NCBI GenBank assembly: GCA_011056825.1
Contig: DSBH01000273.1
Location: 1-11,971, forward strand
Direction of reading: 5' to 3'
From: Deltaproteobacteria bacterium
GTDB lineage: Bacteria; Desulfobacterota; Syntrophia; Syntrophales; UBA2210
DNA: 11,971 bases
Shown here: positions 1 through 7,606 of the stretch, piece after piece
Layout of the letters: the number at the start of each line of letters is the position of its first letter
How positions within the stretch are numbered: the stretch's first letter is position 1
The notes under the pieces: model-generated
Told to the model about the DNA's origin: nothing
Databases searched by the model: none
The model's input: only the letters and a program-made list of their open reading frames with translations
Program-made: the position numbers and the translations under genes

Positions 1-77
1 ATAATACTGTTATTATTAAATAATTAATCTTATTATTTATACATTGCTTTAATTTATTTGATAAAGGGGAGGCAACT
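1..77 (+). promoter_or_regulatory. AT-rich leader/promoter region of the nitroreductase gene
   Basis: This stretch is almost entirely A and T; only about 7 of the first 60 bases are G or C, against a moderately GC-rich remainder. A TATACA-like -10 is visible at 38-43, but no convincing -35 sits at the right distance, so the exact promoter is uncertain. The run of A/T tracts would suit an UP element or binding by a nucleoid protein. The left edge of the window hides whatever precedes it. Confidence 0.35.
66..72 (+). promoter_or_regulatory. Shine-Dalgarno that fixes the GTG start of the nitroreductase gene
   Basis: GGGGAGG lies 5 bases before the GTG at 78. This strong ribosome-binding site supports the GTG over any internal ATG, and the encoded N-terminus (MNLFEAVLTRRSIRAF) begins where nitroreductases normally begin. 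Confidence 0.8.
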
Positions 78-743
78 GTGAATCTGTTCGAAGCTGTTCT
101 AACACGCAGAAGCATACGGGCTTTCAGGGATATCACGCCTGAAAAAACGCTTATTGATGACATTATCGACGCGTCCCGCTGGACTCCTTCCTGGGGAAAT
201 ACGCAACCGTGGAACGTTACCGTCGTACAGGGCGAACAACTCCGCCGATTCAAGGAAGAAAGCACGAAGCTCGCCGTGTCGGGCGCACCGTCGGAACCTG
301 ATGTATCCATGCCTGAAAAATGGCCGCCTCGTTACCTGGAACGATACCGGGACGTGGGAAGACGAACACTTTCATCGCTGTCCATTGAACGCGGCGACAG
401 AGAAGGAAGGAATGCCTTTTATCTTCAAATGGCAGAGCTTTTCGGCGCGCCCGTTCTGGTGGTGGTAACAATCGGAAGGGAACTATCCCTGGAATACGCG
501 ATGCTCGACGCGGGGGCCTTTATCCAGACGTTGTGTCTCCTTGCTCACGAAAAGGGCATCGGAAGCTGCATCATGGCTGCTGCAGTCAGGTATCCCGGGC
601 TCATGCGTGAACTGTTCAACATGTCGAAGAACGAAAGAATAGTCGCCGGAGTGGCACTGGGATACAGGGACGAGGAAAATCCCGTAAACACTTTCGAGAG
701 GGTAAGAGTCGATAAAGATGAAATAGTGCGCTGGGTGGAGTGA
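78..743 (+). CDS. Nitroreductase-family FMN-dependent oxidoreductase
   Basis: 221 aa with a GTG start. Members of this family are FMN-binding homodimers that use NAD(P)H to reduce nitro compounds, quinones, enones or flavins; the physiological substrate cannot be read from sequence. The N-terminal FMN phosphate-binding signature RRSIRAF is at residues 10-16. The second flavin-contact segment, SWGNTQPW, is at 38-45, and the C-terminal glycine segment GVALGYRDEENPVN is at 191-204. The full length matches the roughly 200-230 aa family norm, and no truncation is seen. Residues about 70-115 are charged and likely form the variable helical lid that sets substrate specificity. The gene stands alone on the plus strand and converges on the UPF0280 gene 65 bases downstream. 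Family assignment is firm. A narrower role, such as nfnB-like or BluB-like, is not supported. Confidence 0.9.
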   Translation: MNLFEAVLTRRSIRAFRDITPEKTLIDDIIDASRWTPSWGNTQPWNVTVVQGEQLRRFKEESTKLAVSGAPSEPDVSMPEKWPPRYLERYRDVGRRTLSSLSIERGDREGRNAFYLQMAELFGAPVLVVVTIGRELSLEYAMLDAGAFIQTLCLLAHEKGIGSCIMAAAVRYPGLMRELFNMSKNERIVAGVALGYRDEENPVNTFERVRVDKDEIVRWVE

Positions 744-808
744 TGATATCGACGGACCGCACAATTTAAATGTCTGATAAGATATGTTATGTAAACTTTA
801 TTTTGGTA
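744..808. other. Convergent intergenic spacer with no visible terminator
   Basis: This 65-bp gap lies between the stop codons of the nitroreductase (+) and UPF0280 (-) genes. It is AT-rich from about 762 to 807. No GC-rich hairpin followed by a T-run is apparent on either strand, so transcripts from the two sides may overlap or end by a factor-dependent mechanism. Confidence 0.5.
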
Positions 809-1552
809 TCACGCTGGACCGGCGTCTCCCAGTTCCACGTCTCCCCAGGCCCCGAATGTGTCCCCCATTATAAGAACAGCTCCCTGTACCCCCTCTATTG
901 TCTCTGCCAGCTCCAGCGACGTTTTGATATCATCTCTCTTTTTCGTCTTGTTGCACAGTAACGTTGCCGCCGCGTCCGCAAGCGCACCCGAATGCGAAAC
1001 GACACAGGCAGCGTCGGCACGACCGAAACTCAGCGACGGACCCACCGTCGCCGACGAGGTGCAGACGGCCACCGGCGTCTTCTCCGGTTCAATGATGATC
1101 GACATTTTGTTACTCAACATGGAATCTCCGGCAAAGAGCGTTATGCGTGAGCTCCTCGTACGCATCAAAAGAAAAATGTCCCCCCCGTTTTCGATGATAA
1201 TATCGTCGCTTTCAGTTGCAATGTCCCTGCAGACGTATTCCGCTATCGCGCCGGCCACGGCTGCCATCGGTCCGACTCCGACGGTACGGGACGCTTTCAT
1301 CATATCCCTGACAATCGCCGGCGCCCATTGATCGTCTTTCAATGGAGCAAGCGCCGTCAAAAAATCCTTTCTTGACGAGGCGTATGTCTCGATTTGACGT
1401 CGGTATTCGGCAAGAACCGCCATTGCCTTTCGGGATAAATCCCTTTCACTGATCACGGCAAGGTCGGACTCCCTGATTTTGACGGTCCGAGAGATCATAC
1501 CGCGAGGCGGAGGCACGCGAAAACGATAGTCACGTTCGTGAAATTTATGCAT
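809..1552 (-). CDS. UPF0280 (COG2122) family protein, ApbE-related
   Basis: 247 aa. The open frame runs further upstream to 1777, but that part lies inside dnaE and has low-complexity non-family sequence. The ATG at 1552 gives MHKFHERDYR, the expected UPF0280 start. The family is related to the ApbE flavin transferases, which attach FMN covalently to Thr/Ser of redox proteins, but its own reaction is unknown. Family blocks appear in order: GVGPMAAVAGAIAE at 92-105, ENGGDI at 121-126, CTSSATVGPSLSFGRADA at 164-181, LADAAAT at 191-197 and GAWGDVEL at 234-241. The ENGGDI and ADAAAT blocks correspond to ApbE's glycine-rich and metal/flavin-site regions, so flavin handling is plausible but inferred. 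The gene starts 19 bases after the dnaE stop with only a weak ribosome-binding site, suggesting it is the last gene of the dnaE operon. The neighbouring convergent gene encodes an FMN enzyme, which may be coincidence. Confidence 0.85.
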   Translation of the reverse strand: MHKFHERDYRFRVPPPRGMISRTVKIRESDLAVISERDLSRKAMAVLAEYRRQIETYASSRKDFLTALAPLKDDQWAPAIVRDMMKASRTVGVGPMAAVAGAIAEYVCRDIATESDDIIIENGGDIFLLMRTRSSRITLFAGDSMLSNKMSIIIEPEKTPVAVCTSSATVGPSLSFGRADAACVVSHSGALADAAATLLCNKTKKRDDIKTSLELAETIEGVQGAVLIMGDTFGAWGDVELGDAGPA

Positions 1553-1571
1553 CGCGTTGAAATTCCGTAAC

Positions 1572-4500
1572 TCAGATAAACACGGTCGAACCGGGACCGA
1601 GAATACGGTCAACATCGGCGCGGATCGAATCGGACAGCTCCACCTTGCCTTTTTCGCCGAGATAAATAATGGTTTCGGCGTGGTTGTCGCCGTTGAGGTG
1701 GAGATAGGCCGGGCAGCCCCCCTTGTGTTTCTCGAGTATTTCTTTAAGAACCTCCAGATTCTGCTCGATATTCGCAAGGTTAACGGTGAAATGGGCCGAT
1801 CCTACCGGGTTTTTTACGGCTTCTTCAAGGGGAACGACCTCTGTGGCAAGAATCTTCGTCCCCTCTTCGCCCGCGTCGATGGTTCCCTTAACATGAATCG
1901 GCATGTCTCCGGCAATCAGGCCGTACGTCGCACGATATACTTCCGGAAACAGTATGATGGAAACAAGACCCTTCATATCGTCGAGCGTTACGTACGCCAT
2001 TGTTTCCTTTTTTCGCGTCGAAACCTCGCGAACGCCGCTGACAACGCCGCAGACGCTTACCGGAGATCCATCAGAAAGAGATCCCACCGTTTCAGATGTT
2101 GCCGATGCGACCAGTCCGAGCATGTCGGCATATTTGAGAAGCGGATGTCCGGAAACATAAAAACCGAGGGTGTCCTTTTCGTGGGCGAGTAATTCATCCT
2201 GGTCCCATTCGGGAATGTCGGGAAGCGACGGTTCCGCTTCTTCCATCATGTCGGGCTGGTCGAAAAGGCTTTTCTGACCGCTCAGTCGATCCTTTTTCCG
2301 CTTCTGGGCAAGATCGACGATCGCCTCGTAACCCTCCATCAGACGTCGGCGGTTGGGTTCAAGAGAATCGAACGCGCCACACTTGATAAGACTTTCGACC
2401 ACCTTTTTGTTTACTTTTCGAAAATCGGTGCGTGTGCAGAAATCATAAAAGGATGGAAAAAGCTCGCGGGTCCCCGATTCATTCCGGGCCTCGATAATGG
2501 CATCCACAGCCCCTTCACCGACGTTTTTCACCGCCGCAAGACCGAAGCGTATACTTTGATCCGTGGTCACGCTGAAATCTTTTTCTGATTCATTTACGTC
2601 GGGAGGAAGCACCGGGATTCCCATGTCACGGCACTCACTGATGTATTTTATTATATTGTCGCGATTGTTCTTTTCACTTGTAAGAAGCGCGGCCATGAAC
2701 TCGACGGGATAATGAGCCTTCAGGTAGGCGGTCTGGAATGAAATGAAGGCATAAGCCGTGCTGTGGGACTTGTTGAATCCATACTCTGCGAACGTCTCCA
2801 TCTGCTCCCAGATTTTTTTTGCACGCGCCTCGTTGATCTTGATTTTCTTGGCGCCCTCCAGAAACTTGGGTTTCTCACGTTCCATATCGGAAACCTTTTT
2901 TTTGCTCATGACGCGCCGGAGATTATCCGCCTCGGCCATGGTATAGTTTCCTATAGTGCTGGCGATCTGCATCACCTGTTCCTGGTACAGAATGACACCG
3001 TACGTTTCTTTCAGAATATTTTCGAGCTGACCGACCTCGTAGGAGATTTTCTGCCTTCCCTGTTTACGTGCGATAAAATCCGGCACCATGTTCATGGGCC
3101 CGGGGCGGTACAAGGCTATAAGAGCAATCAGGTCTTCAATGCGGTCGGGTTTCATTGAAACAAGAATATCTTTCATGCCCGAACTCTCAAGCTGGAAGAC
3201 GCCGTCCGTCTGTCCGTTCATGAGGAGCTGGTATGTCTTTGAATCATCAAGAGGAATCTCGTCAAAATCGAGTTTGACCCCCCTCCCCTTTTCGATGAAC
3301 CGCAGCGTCTTTTCGATTACGGTCAGTGTTTTGAGCCCGAGAAAATCGAACTTGGTCAATCCAACACGCTGCAGGTCGTTCATCGGGTACTGGGTGACCA
3401 CGTCGTCGTTTCTGGGGCTTTTGAAAAGCGGCACCCGCTCGACGAGAGGCACATCGGAAATCACGACGCCGGCTGCGTGGGTTGAAGCGTGACGCGTCAG
3501 GCCCTCAAGGGATTTTGACATGTCTATGAGTTTTTTAATGGCGGGATTCTTGTCGATTTCTTCCCTGAGCCTGCTCTCACGCTTGACGGCGTCGTCGAGG
3601 GTAATATTCAGCACGTTTGGAATAAGCTTGGCTATACGGTCGACTTCCCCGTAGGGCATGTTGAGAGCCCGCCCGACATCCCTTACTACCGCCTTTGCCT
3701 GCATTTTTCCGAAGGTAATGATCTGGCTTACACGGTCCGCGCCGTACTTGCGGGTAACATAATCGATGATGGCATCCCGCCCCTCGATGCAGAAATCGAT
3801 ATCGATGTCCGGCATGCTGCGCCTGTCGGGGTTGAGAAAACGTTCAAAAAAGAGCCCGTACCGTATGGGATCGATGGTGGTGATCCCCAGTGCCCAGGCG
3901 ACGAGACTTCCCGCGGCTGAACCCCGCCCGGGTCCCACGGGAATCGAGTTTCTTTTCGCGTAGTCGACAAAATCGGCCACAATAAGAAAATACCCGGGGA
4001 ATCCCATCGATTCGATTATGTCCAGTTCGCTTTCGAGACGCTTCCTGTAGCTCTCCTGTACCTCGGGACGATCACCTCCCGAAATAGATGTAAAAAGCCT
4101 TTCCAATCCCTGGCGTGCGTGTTTTCTCAAGTATTCTTCAGTAGATACGCTCTCATCCAGCTCAAAGTGAGGGAGAAATATCTGATCGAAATCGAGCGTC
4201 AGATTACACCGCTCCGATATGGCTATCGTGTTTTCGATGGCTTCCGGCGCATAGCTGAAGTTCTGCTTCATCTCTTCCGGCGATTTGAAGTAAAACTGGT
4301 CGGTTTTGAACCGCATCCTGTTCGGATCGTCTATAGTTTTCCCCGTCTGAATGCACAGCAGGATTTCATGTGCTTCCGCGTTTTCGCGACGCAGGTAATG
4401 ACAATCATTCGTGGCTACGAGGGGGATGTTGAGCTTCCGGCTCACGTCGACGAGACCCGCATTCGCTTCTTTCTGTTCAGGCAGCCCGTTTTCCATGATT

Positions 4501-5030
4501 TCCAGGTAAAAATTGCCTTCGCCGAAGATGTCCCGGTACTCTGCAGCCGCCCGTTCCGCTCCGGAACGGTTTCCAGACAAAATACAGGAAGCCACTTCGC
4601 CGTTCAGGCAGGCGCTCATGCCGATAAGACCACCACTGCATTCCGCGAGCAGTTGTTTATCAACGCGCGGCCGATAGTAGAAACCTTCAAGGTACCCGCT
4701 GCTGGTAAGCTTCATGAGGTTCCGATAGCCCTCCATGTTGCGGGCAAGGACTACAAGATGACGGGGTGTATCGCCGGAATCCGAGGCCCCCTTGTCGAAA
4801 CGGCTTCCCATCGTCACGTACAGTTCGCAGCCGATAATCGGCTTGATGCCGTAACTCAGGGCCTTCTGATAAAAATCGATTGCCCCGAACATGTTGCCGT
4901 GATCAGTGATGGCGACAGCCGGCATTTTAAAATTCCTGGCCGCCTCGAAAAGATCGTCAAGACGTATGGCGCCGTCAAGAAGGCTGTACTGCGTGTGGAC
5001 ATGAAGATGAACAAAATCGCTGTGCTGCAT
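1572..5030 (-). CDS. dnaE: DNA polymerase III alpha subunit
   Basis: 1152 aa, close to the 1160 aa of E. coli DnaE. It is the replicative polymerase that extends primers inside the holoenzyme. The N-terminal PHP domain covers about 1-270. The C-family polymerase core contains GPGRGSAAGS at 367-376, the catalytic aspartates of PDIDIDF (D410, D412) and the third aspartate in KFDFLGL (D562). A helix-hairpin-helix region lies around 830-890. The likely sliding-clamp-binding peptide QKSLF is at 919-923, matching the position of QADMF in E. coli. An OB-fold follows at about 990-1065 and then a C-terminal tail. Unlike E. coli, the PHP domain keeps an intact metal-ligand set (see findings). The ATG at 5030 lies 3 bases after the guaB stop with no clear Shine-Dalgarno, so translation is probably coupled to guaB. 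The gene is intact. Confidence 0.97.
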   Translation of the reverse strand: MQHSDFVHLHVHTQYSLLDGAIRLDDLFEAARNFKMPAVAITDHGNMFGAIDFYQKALSYGIKPIIGCELYVTMGSRFDKGASDSGDTPRHLVVLARNMEGYRNLMKLTSSGYLEGFYYRPRVDKQLLAECSGGLIGMSACLNGEVASCILSGNRSGAERAAAEYRDIFGEGNFYLEIMENGLPEQKEANAGLVDVSRKLNIPLVATNDCHYLRRENAEAHEILLCIQTGKTIDDPNRMRFKTDQFYFKSPEEMKQNFSYAPEAIENTIAISERCNLTLDFDQIFLPHFELDESVSTEEYLRKHARQGLERLFTSISGGDRPEVQESYRKRLESELDIIESMGFPGYFLIVADFVDYAKRNSIPVGPGRGSAAGSLVAWALGITTIDPIRYGLFFERFLNPDRRSMPDIDIDFCIEGRDAIIDYVTRKYGADRVSQIITFGKMQAKAVVRDVGRALNMPYGEVDRIAKLIPNVLNITLDDAVKRESRLREEIDKNPAIKKLIDMSKSLEGLTRHASTHAAGVVISDVPLVERVPLFKSPRNDDVVTQYPMNDLQRVGLTKFDFLGLKTLTVIEKTLRFIEKGRGVKLDFDEIPLDDSKTYQLLMNGQTDGVFQLESSGMKDILVSMKPDRIEDLIALIALYRPGPMNMVPDFIARKQGRQKISYEVGQLENILKETYGVILYQEQVMQIASTIGNYTMAEADNLRRVMSKKKVSDMEREKPKFLEGAKKIKINEARAKKIWEQMETFAEYGFNKSHSTAYAFISFQTAYLKAHYPVEFMAALLTSEKNNRDNIIKYISECRDMGIPVLPPDVNESEKDFSVTTDQSIRFGLAAVKNVGEGAVDAIIEARNESGTRELFPSFYDFCTRTDFRKVNKKVVESLIKCGAFDSLEPNRRRLMEGYEAIVDLAQKRKKDRLSGQKSLFDQPDMMEEAEPSLPDIPEWDQDELLAHEKDTLGFYVSGHPLLKYADMLGLVASATSETVGSLSDGSPVSVCGVVSGVREVSTRKKETMAYVTLDDMKGLVSIILFPEVYRATYGLIAGDMPIHVKGTIDAGEEGTKILATEVVPLEEAVKNPVGSAHFTVNLANIEQNLEVLKEILEKHKGGCPAYLHLNGDNHAETIIYLGEKGKVELSDSIRADVDRILGPGSTVFI

Positions 5031-5033
5031 CGG

Positions 5034-6500
5034 TCAGTCAATCCAGTAATTGGGAGCTTCCTTGGTGATTATCACGTCGTGAACATGACTCTCGCGAAGT
5101 CCGGCATTGGTTATGCGGACAAATTTCGTTTTTGTTCGCAATTCATCGATTGTGTGGCATCCAACATATCCCATACCCGACTGGATGCCGCCTATAAGCT
5201 GGTGTACGCTGGCTGAAAGCGTCCCCCGAAAGGGTACCCTGCCTTCAATGCCCTCGGGGACGAGCTTCATGGTGGTATTTTCGAATTCGTCTCCGTGGTA
5301 ATAGCGGTCTTTACTGCCCGCCTTCATGGCCTCCAGTGATCCCATACCGCGGTATACTTTATAGGTTCTCCCCTGGAAAAGAACGGTTTCTCCGGGACTT
5401 TCCTCGGTACCGGCGAAAAGACTGCCGATCATGACGGAGTTCGCTCCGGCCGCAAGCGCCTTGACCACGTCTCCGGAATACTTGATTCCGCCGTCGGCGA
5501 TTACCGGGATGTCGTATTTTACGGCCATTTTGGTACATTCCCGTATAGCCGTCATCTGTGGAACTCCGACGCCGGCGACAATGCGCGTCGTGCAGATTGA
5601 GCCGGGACCCACGCCGACCTTGACCGCGTCCACTCCGGCCTTGATAAGCGCTTCGGTGCCTTCACCGGTGGCCACGTTGCCCGCTATGAGATCGCAGTCA
5701 GGGAAATTCGCCCTGGTGGACCTGATGGCATCAAGGACTACCGAAGAATGACCATGCGACGTATCGATGACGATAACGTCGGCGCCAGCGTCAAGAAGCG
5801 CCTGAATACGAGGTTCCCGATCAACGATGCCCACGGCTGCCGCCACCCGCAGGCGACCCAGCGAATCCTTGCAGGCCTCGGGATAACGCCTTATTTTCTC
5901 AATATCCTTGATAGTGATAAGCCCTTTCAGGTTATAGTCATCATCGACGACCAGCAGCTTTTCGATCCTGTGCCGGTGAAGAAGCTTCTTGGATTCCTCG
6001 AGCGTTATATCCGCCGATACTGTGACGAGGTTTTCCTTCGTCATCACGGAAGACACCGGCTGTTCGAGATCGTCTTCGAATCTCAAATCCCGATTGGTAA
6101 GGATTCCAACGAGTTTTCTTCCTTTGACGACCGGTACGCCCGATATGCTGTAGCGACTCATCAGGCTGAGTGCATCGGCTACTTTCTGTTCCGGTTCGAT
6201 TGTAATAGGATCGACAACCATGCCACTTTCTGATTTTTTTACCCGGTCTACTTCGATGGCCTGGCGTTCGATGCTCATATTGCGGTGTATCGTTCCAATA
6301 CCTCCTTCACGCGCCAGGCAGATCGCGGTGCGGGATTCCGTAACCGTGTCCATGGCTGCGCTGATGAGTGGAATGCTGAGACGTATCCGGTGTGTCAGAA
6401 TCGTCGAGGTATCAACCGCTTTGGGCAATGCGGACGACTCCGCCGGAAGCAGGAGCAGGTCGTCAAACGTCAGGCCTTCGGGAACATGTTCGTCAAGCAT
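5034..6500 (-). CDS. guaB: Inosine-5'-monophosphate dehydrogenase
   Basis: 488 aa from the ATG at 6500, identical in length to E. coli GuaB. A TTG two codons upstream (6506) is in frame but abuts the ribosome-binding site and was rejected. The cytosolic tetramer oxidises IMP to XMP with NAD+, the committed step of guanine nucleotide synthesis. In numbering from the ATG: the substrate-binding N-terminal barrel strand with LISAAMDTVTE is at 46-56; two CBS domains interrupt the barrel at about 93-205; the catalytic loop GPGSICTTR is at 298-306 with the nucleophile C303. DGG is at 336-338 and the flap RYYHG, carrying the Arg-Tyr pair (R399, Y400), is at 399-403. All catalytic residues are present. 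The gene follows the DUF1285-like gene after a 2-base gap and precedes dnaE by 3 bases, so the three are almost certainly co-transcribed. Confidence 0.97.
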   Translation of the reverse strand: MLDEHVPEGLTFDDLLLLPAESSALPKAVDTSTILTHRIRLSIPLISAAMDTVTESRTAICLAREGGIGTIHRNMSIERQAIEVDRVKKSESGMVVDPITIEPEQKVADALSLMSRYSISGVPVVKGRKLVGILTNRDLRFEDDLEQPVSSVMTKENLVTVSADITLEESKKLLHRHRIEKLLVVDDDYNLKGLITIKDIEKIRRYPEACKDSLGRLRVAAAVGIVDREPRIQALLDAGADVIVIDTSHGHSSVVLDAIRSTRANFPDCDLIAGNVATGEGTEALIKAGVDAVKVGVGPGSICTTRIVAGVGVPQMTAIRECTKMAVKYDIPVIADGGIKYSGDVVKALAAGANSVMIGSLFAGTEESPGETVLFQGRTYKVYRGMGSLEAMKAGSKDRYYHGDEFENTTMKLVPEGIEGRVPFRGTLSASVHQLIGGIQSGMGYVGCHTIDELRTKTKFVRITNAGLRESHVHDVIITKEAPNYWID

Positions 6501-6502
6501 TT

Positions 6503-7018
6503 TCAACCTCCATTAGGGGATGACTCGTGGTCCGCCTTTTCGAGCGGATAGCGTCCGCCTTCGAGAATCAACACGAATTCACCGCTTTTTTCGTCGTATT
6601 CAATGTATTGCGCCAGCTGGTAATAAGCGGCGCGGGAAAAACGGGCCTCGAATGTGCCGCCCTTGATTGAGCAATACAGAACATTTCCATCACCGGCGCG
6701 AATCGTCCCTGCATCAAGCTTTTCCGTCGAATCATCGCTCAGCAGTATGGTTGCCCGTTCCGTTCCGGTTTCATCCTCTTCGACCCAGACTGCCTTTACC
6801 ACGAAAGGAGCGTCCTCCACGGTAATGTAGTATCTGGCGTCCTCCGTGACGACATAATAATCGCCGTCATCGTCGCGCTTCAGACTCTGAAAGAACTCCG
6901 CCAGGATGTCTTTTCTGAATATTTTGGCGTCATGATAGTACCACACCCCGTCCTTATCGATCCTGACAGGGAACCGTTGTTTTTCCGGCAAGACGCCGTC
7001 TTTACCTGTGTCTGTCAC
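6503..7018 (-). CDS. DUF1285-like protein of unknown function
   Basis: 171 aa from a GTG at 7018 that overlaps the dtd stop by four bases (GTGA). A GGGGGA ribosome-binding site lies a few bases upstream inside dtd. The protein is soluble, acidic and without a signal peptide or membrane segment. Blocks resembling the DUF1285 family are FPVRIDKDGVWYY at 16-28, a helical IFRKDILAEFF segment at 33-43, VEDAPF at 67-72 and FEARFSRAAYYQLA at 123-136. The family has known structures but no established biochemical function. Here the gene is coupled at both ends (dtd upstream, guaB downstream), so it is made in step with translation-quality and nucleotide enzymes. No function is proposed. The family match is from memory of the conserved blocks and should be confirmed with a profile search. 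Confidence 0.7.
   Translation of the reverse strand: MTDTGKDGVLPEKQRFPVRIDKDGVWYYHDAKIFRKDILAEFFQSLKRDDDGDYYVVTEDARYYITVEDAPFVVKAVWVEEDETGTERATILLSDDSTEKLDAGTIRAGDGNVLYCSIKGGTFEARFSRAAYYQLAQYIEYDEKSGEFVLILEGGRYPLEKADHESSPNGG
6507..6511 (-). promoter_or_regulatory. Shine-Dalgarno that selects the guaB ATG
   Basis: On the minus strand GGAGG is followed by TTGAAA and then the ATG at 6500, a 6-base spacing. The in-frame TTG at 6506 touches the GGAGG directly and could not be used with it. The site sits inside the last codons of the upstream DUF1285-like gene. Confidence 0.8.
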
Positions 7019-7476
7019 GATTTTTCCCCCGCGTAGGTATCAGTATCAAGCAATATAGTGACGGGACCATTGTTGACGAGTTCCACTTTCATCATTTTTC
7101 CGAATGATCCCGTCGATGTTTTAACGCCCCGTCTATGAACGACATCGACGAAATAACGATATAATCGTTCAGCCTTGACCGGTTCGCAAGCGCCGTTAAA
7201 AGAAGGTCGCCGTCCCTTGCTCGTGTCGGCAAACAGGGTGAACTGGGAAATTATCAGCATATCTCCGGAAACGTCCAGGACGGAACGGTTCATCTTCCCG
7301 GCATCATCTTCAAATATCCGGAGATGAACGATCTTTTCCGCGAGCATCTCAGCAGCGGTATCGTCGTCAGAGGCTGCAACACCCAAAAGAACGAGAAGTC
7401 CCGCGTGAGCCGATCCTTCAAGTATTCCTTCAATATACACCTTCGCATAATCGACCCGCTGAATCAGTGCCCGCAT
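7015..7476 (-). CDS. dtd: D-aminoacyl-tRNA deacylase
   Basis: 153 aa, close to the usual 145-150. Dtd is a cytosolic homodimer that hydrolyses D-aminoacyl-tRNAs and glycine mischarged on tRNA-Ala, recycling tRNA and preventing misincorporation. The canonical start MRALIQRV is at 1-8. The active-site motif SQFTL is at 77-81 with the following KGRRPSF at 87-93, and the cross-subunit Gly-cisPro motif is NNGPVT at 135-140. The ATG at 7476 has a GGGAG ribosome-binding site 4 bases upstream. It is the first gene of the five-gene cluster, downstream of a predicted sigma70 promoter, and its stop overlaps the GTG of the next gene. Confidence 0.95.
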   Translation of the reverse strand: MRALIQRVDYAKVYIEGILEGSAHAGLLVLLGVAASDDDTAAEMLAEKIVHLRIFEDDAGKMNRSVLDVSGDMLIISQFTLFADTSKGRRPSFNGACEPVKAERLYRYFVDVVHRRGVKTSTGSFGKMMKVELVNNGPVTILLDTDTYAGEKS

Positions 7477-7543
7477 GATACTCCCGATACGTCTGTAGTC
7501 CGTCCGACCGACCCGAAATAAATCGCGCTCCCGGAAACCTGTG

Positions 7544-7571
7544 ACTATAACCTGACTTCAGAATTTTTCAA
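7544..7571 (-). promoter_or_regulatory. Predicted sigma70 promoter for the dtd-guaB-dnaE cluster
   Basis: On the minus strand TTGAAA (7571-7566) is followed by a 16-base spacer and TATAGT (7549-7544). This would start transcription near 7537 and give a leader of about 60 bases before the dtd ATG at 7476. It lies in the only real gap (7477-7606) between the GTPase gene and dtd. No terminator hairpin is seen between the GTPase stop and this site, so read-through from the GTPase genes may add to expression. Confidence 0.55.
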
Positions 7572-7606
7572 GACTCGAGGACGAAATATTTTTTTGATTT
7601 TCTTCA

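Noticed and set aside
1553..1777. N-terminal extension of the UPF0280 frame (75 extra codons)
   Set aside because: The extension overlaps the dnaE C-terminus, is low-complexity and unlike the family; the ATG at 1552 gives the normal UPF0280 start.
1557..2192. A 211-codon plus-strand frame opposite the dnaE 3' end
   Set aside because: It is antisense to the well-supported dnaE C-terminal domain, with no family resemblance and no initiation signal.
4119..5216. A 365-codon open frame on the plus strand opposite dnaE and the guaB end
   Set aside because: It lies antisense to the highly conserved dnaE and guaB, spans their junction, shows no recognisable family and has no ribosome-binding site. 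It is a by-product of codon use on the coding strand.
6504..6506. TTG as the guaB start codon
   Set aside because: It directly abuts the GGAGG, leaving no spacing; the ATG at 6500 has a 6-base spacing and gives the standard 488-aa length.
7572..7606. Possible intrinsic terminator after the second GTPase gene
   Set aside because: The region has A-runs on the minus strand but no stable GC-rich inverted repeat and no T-run in the transcribed direction.
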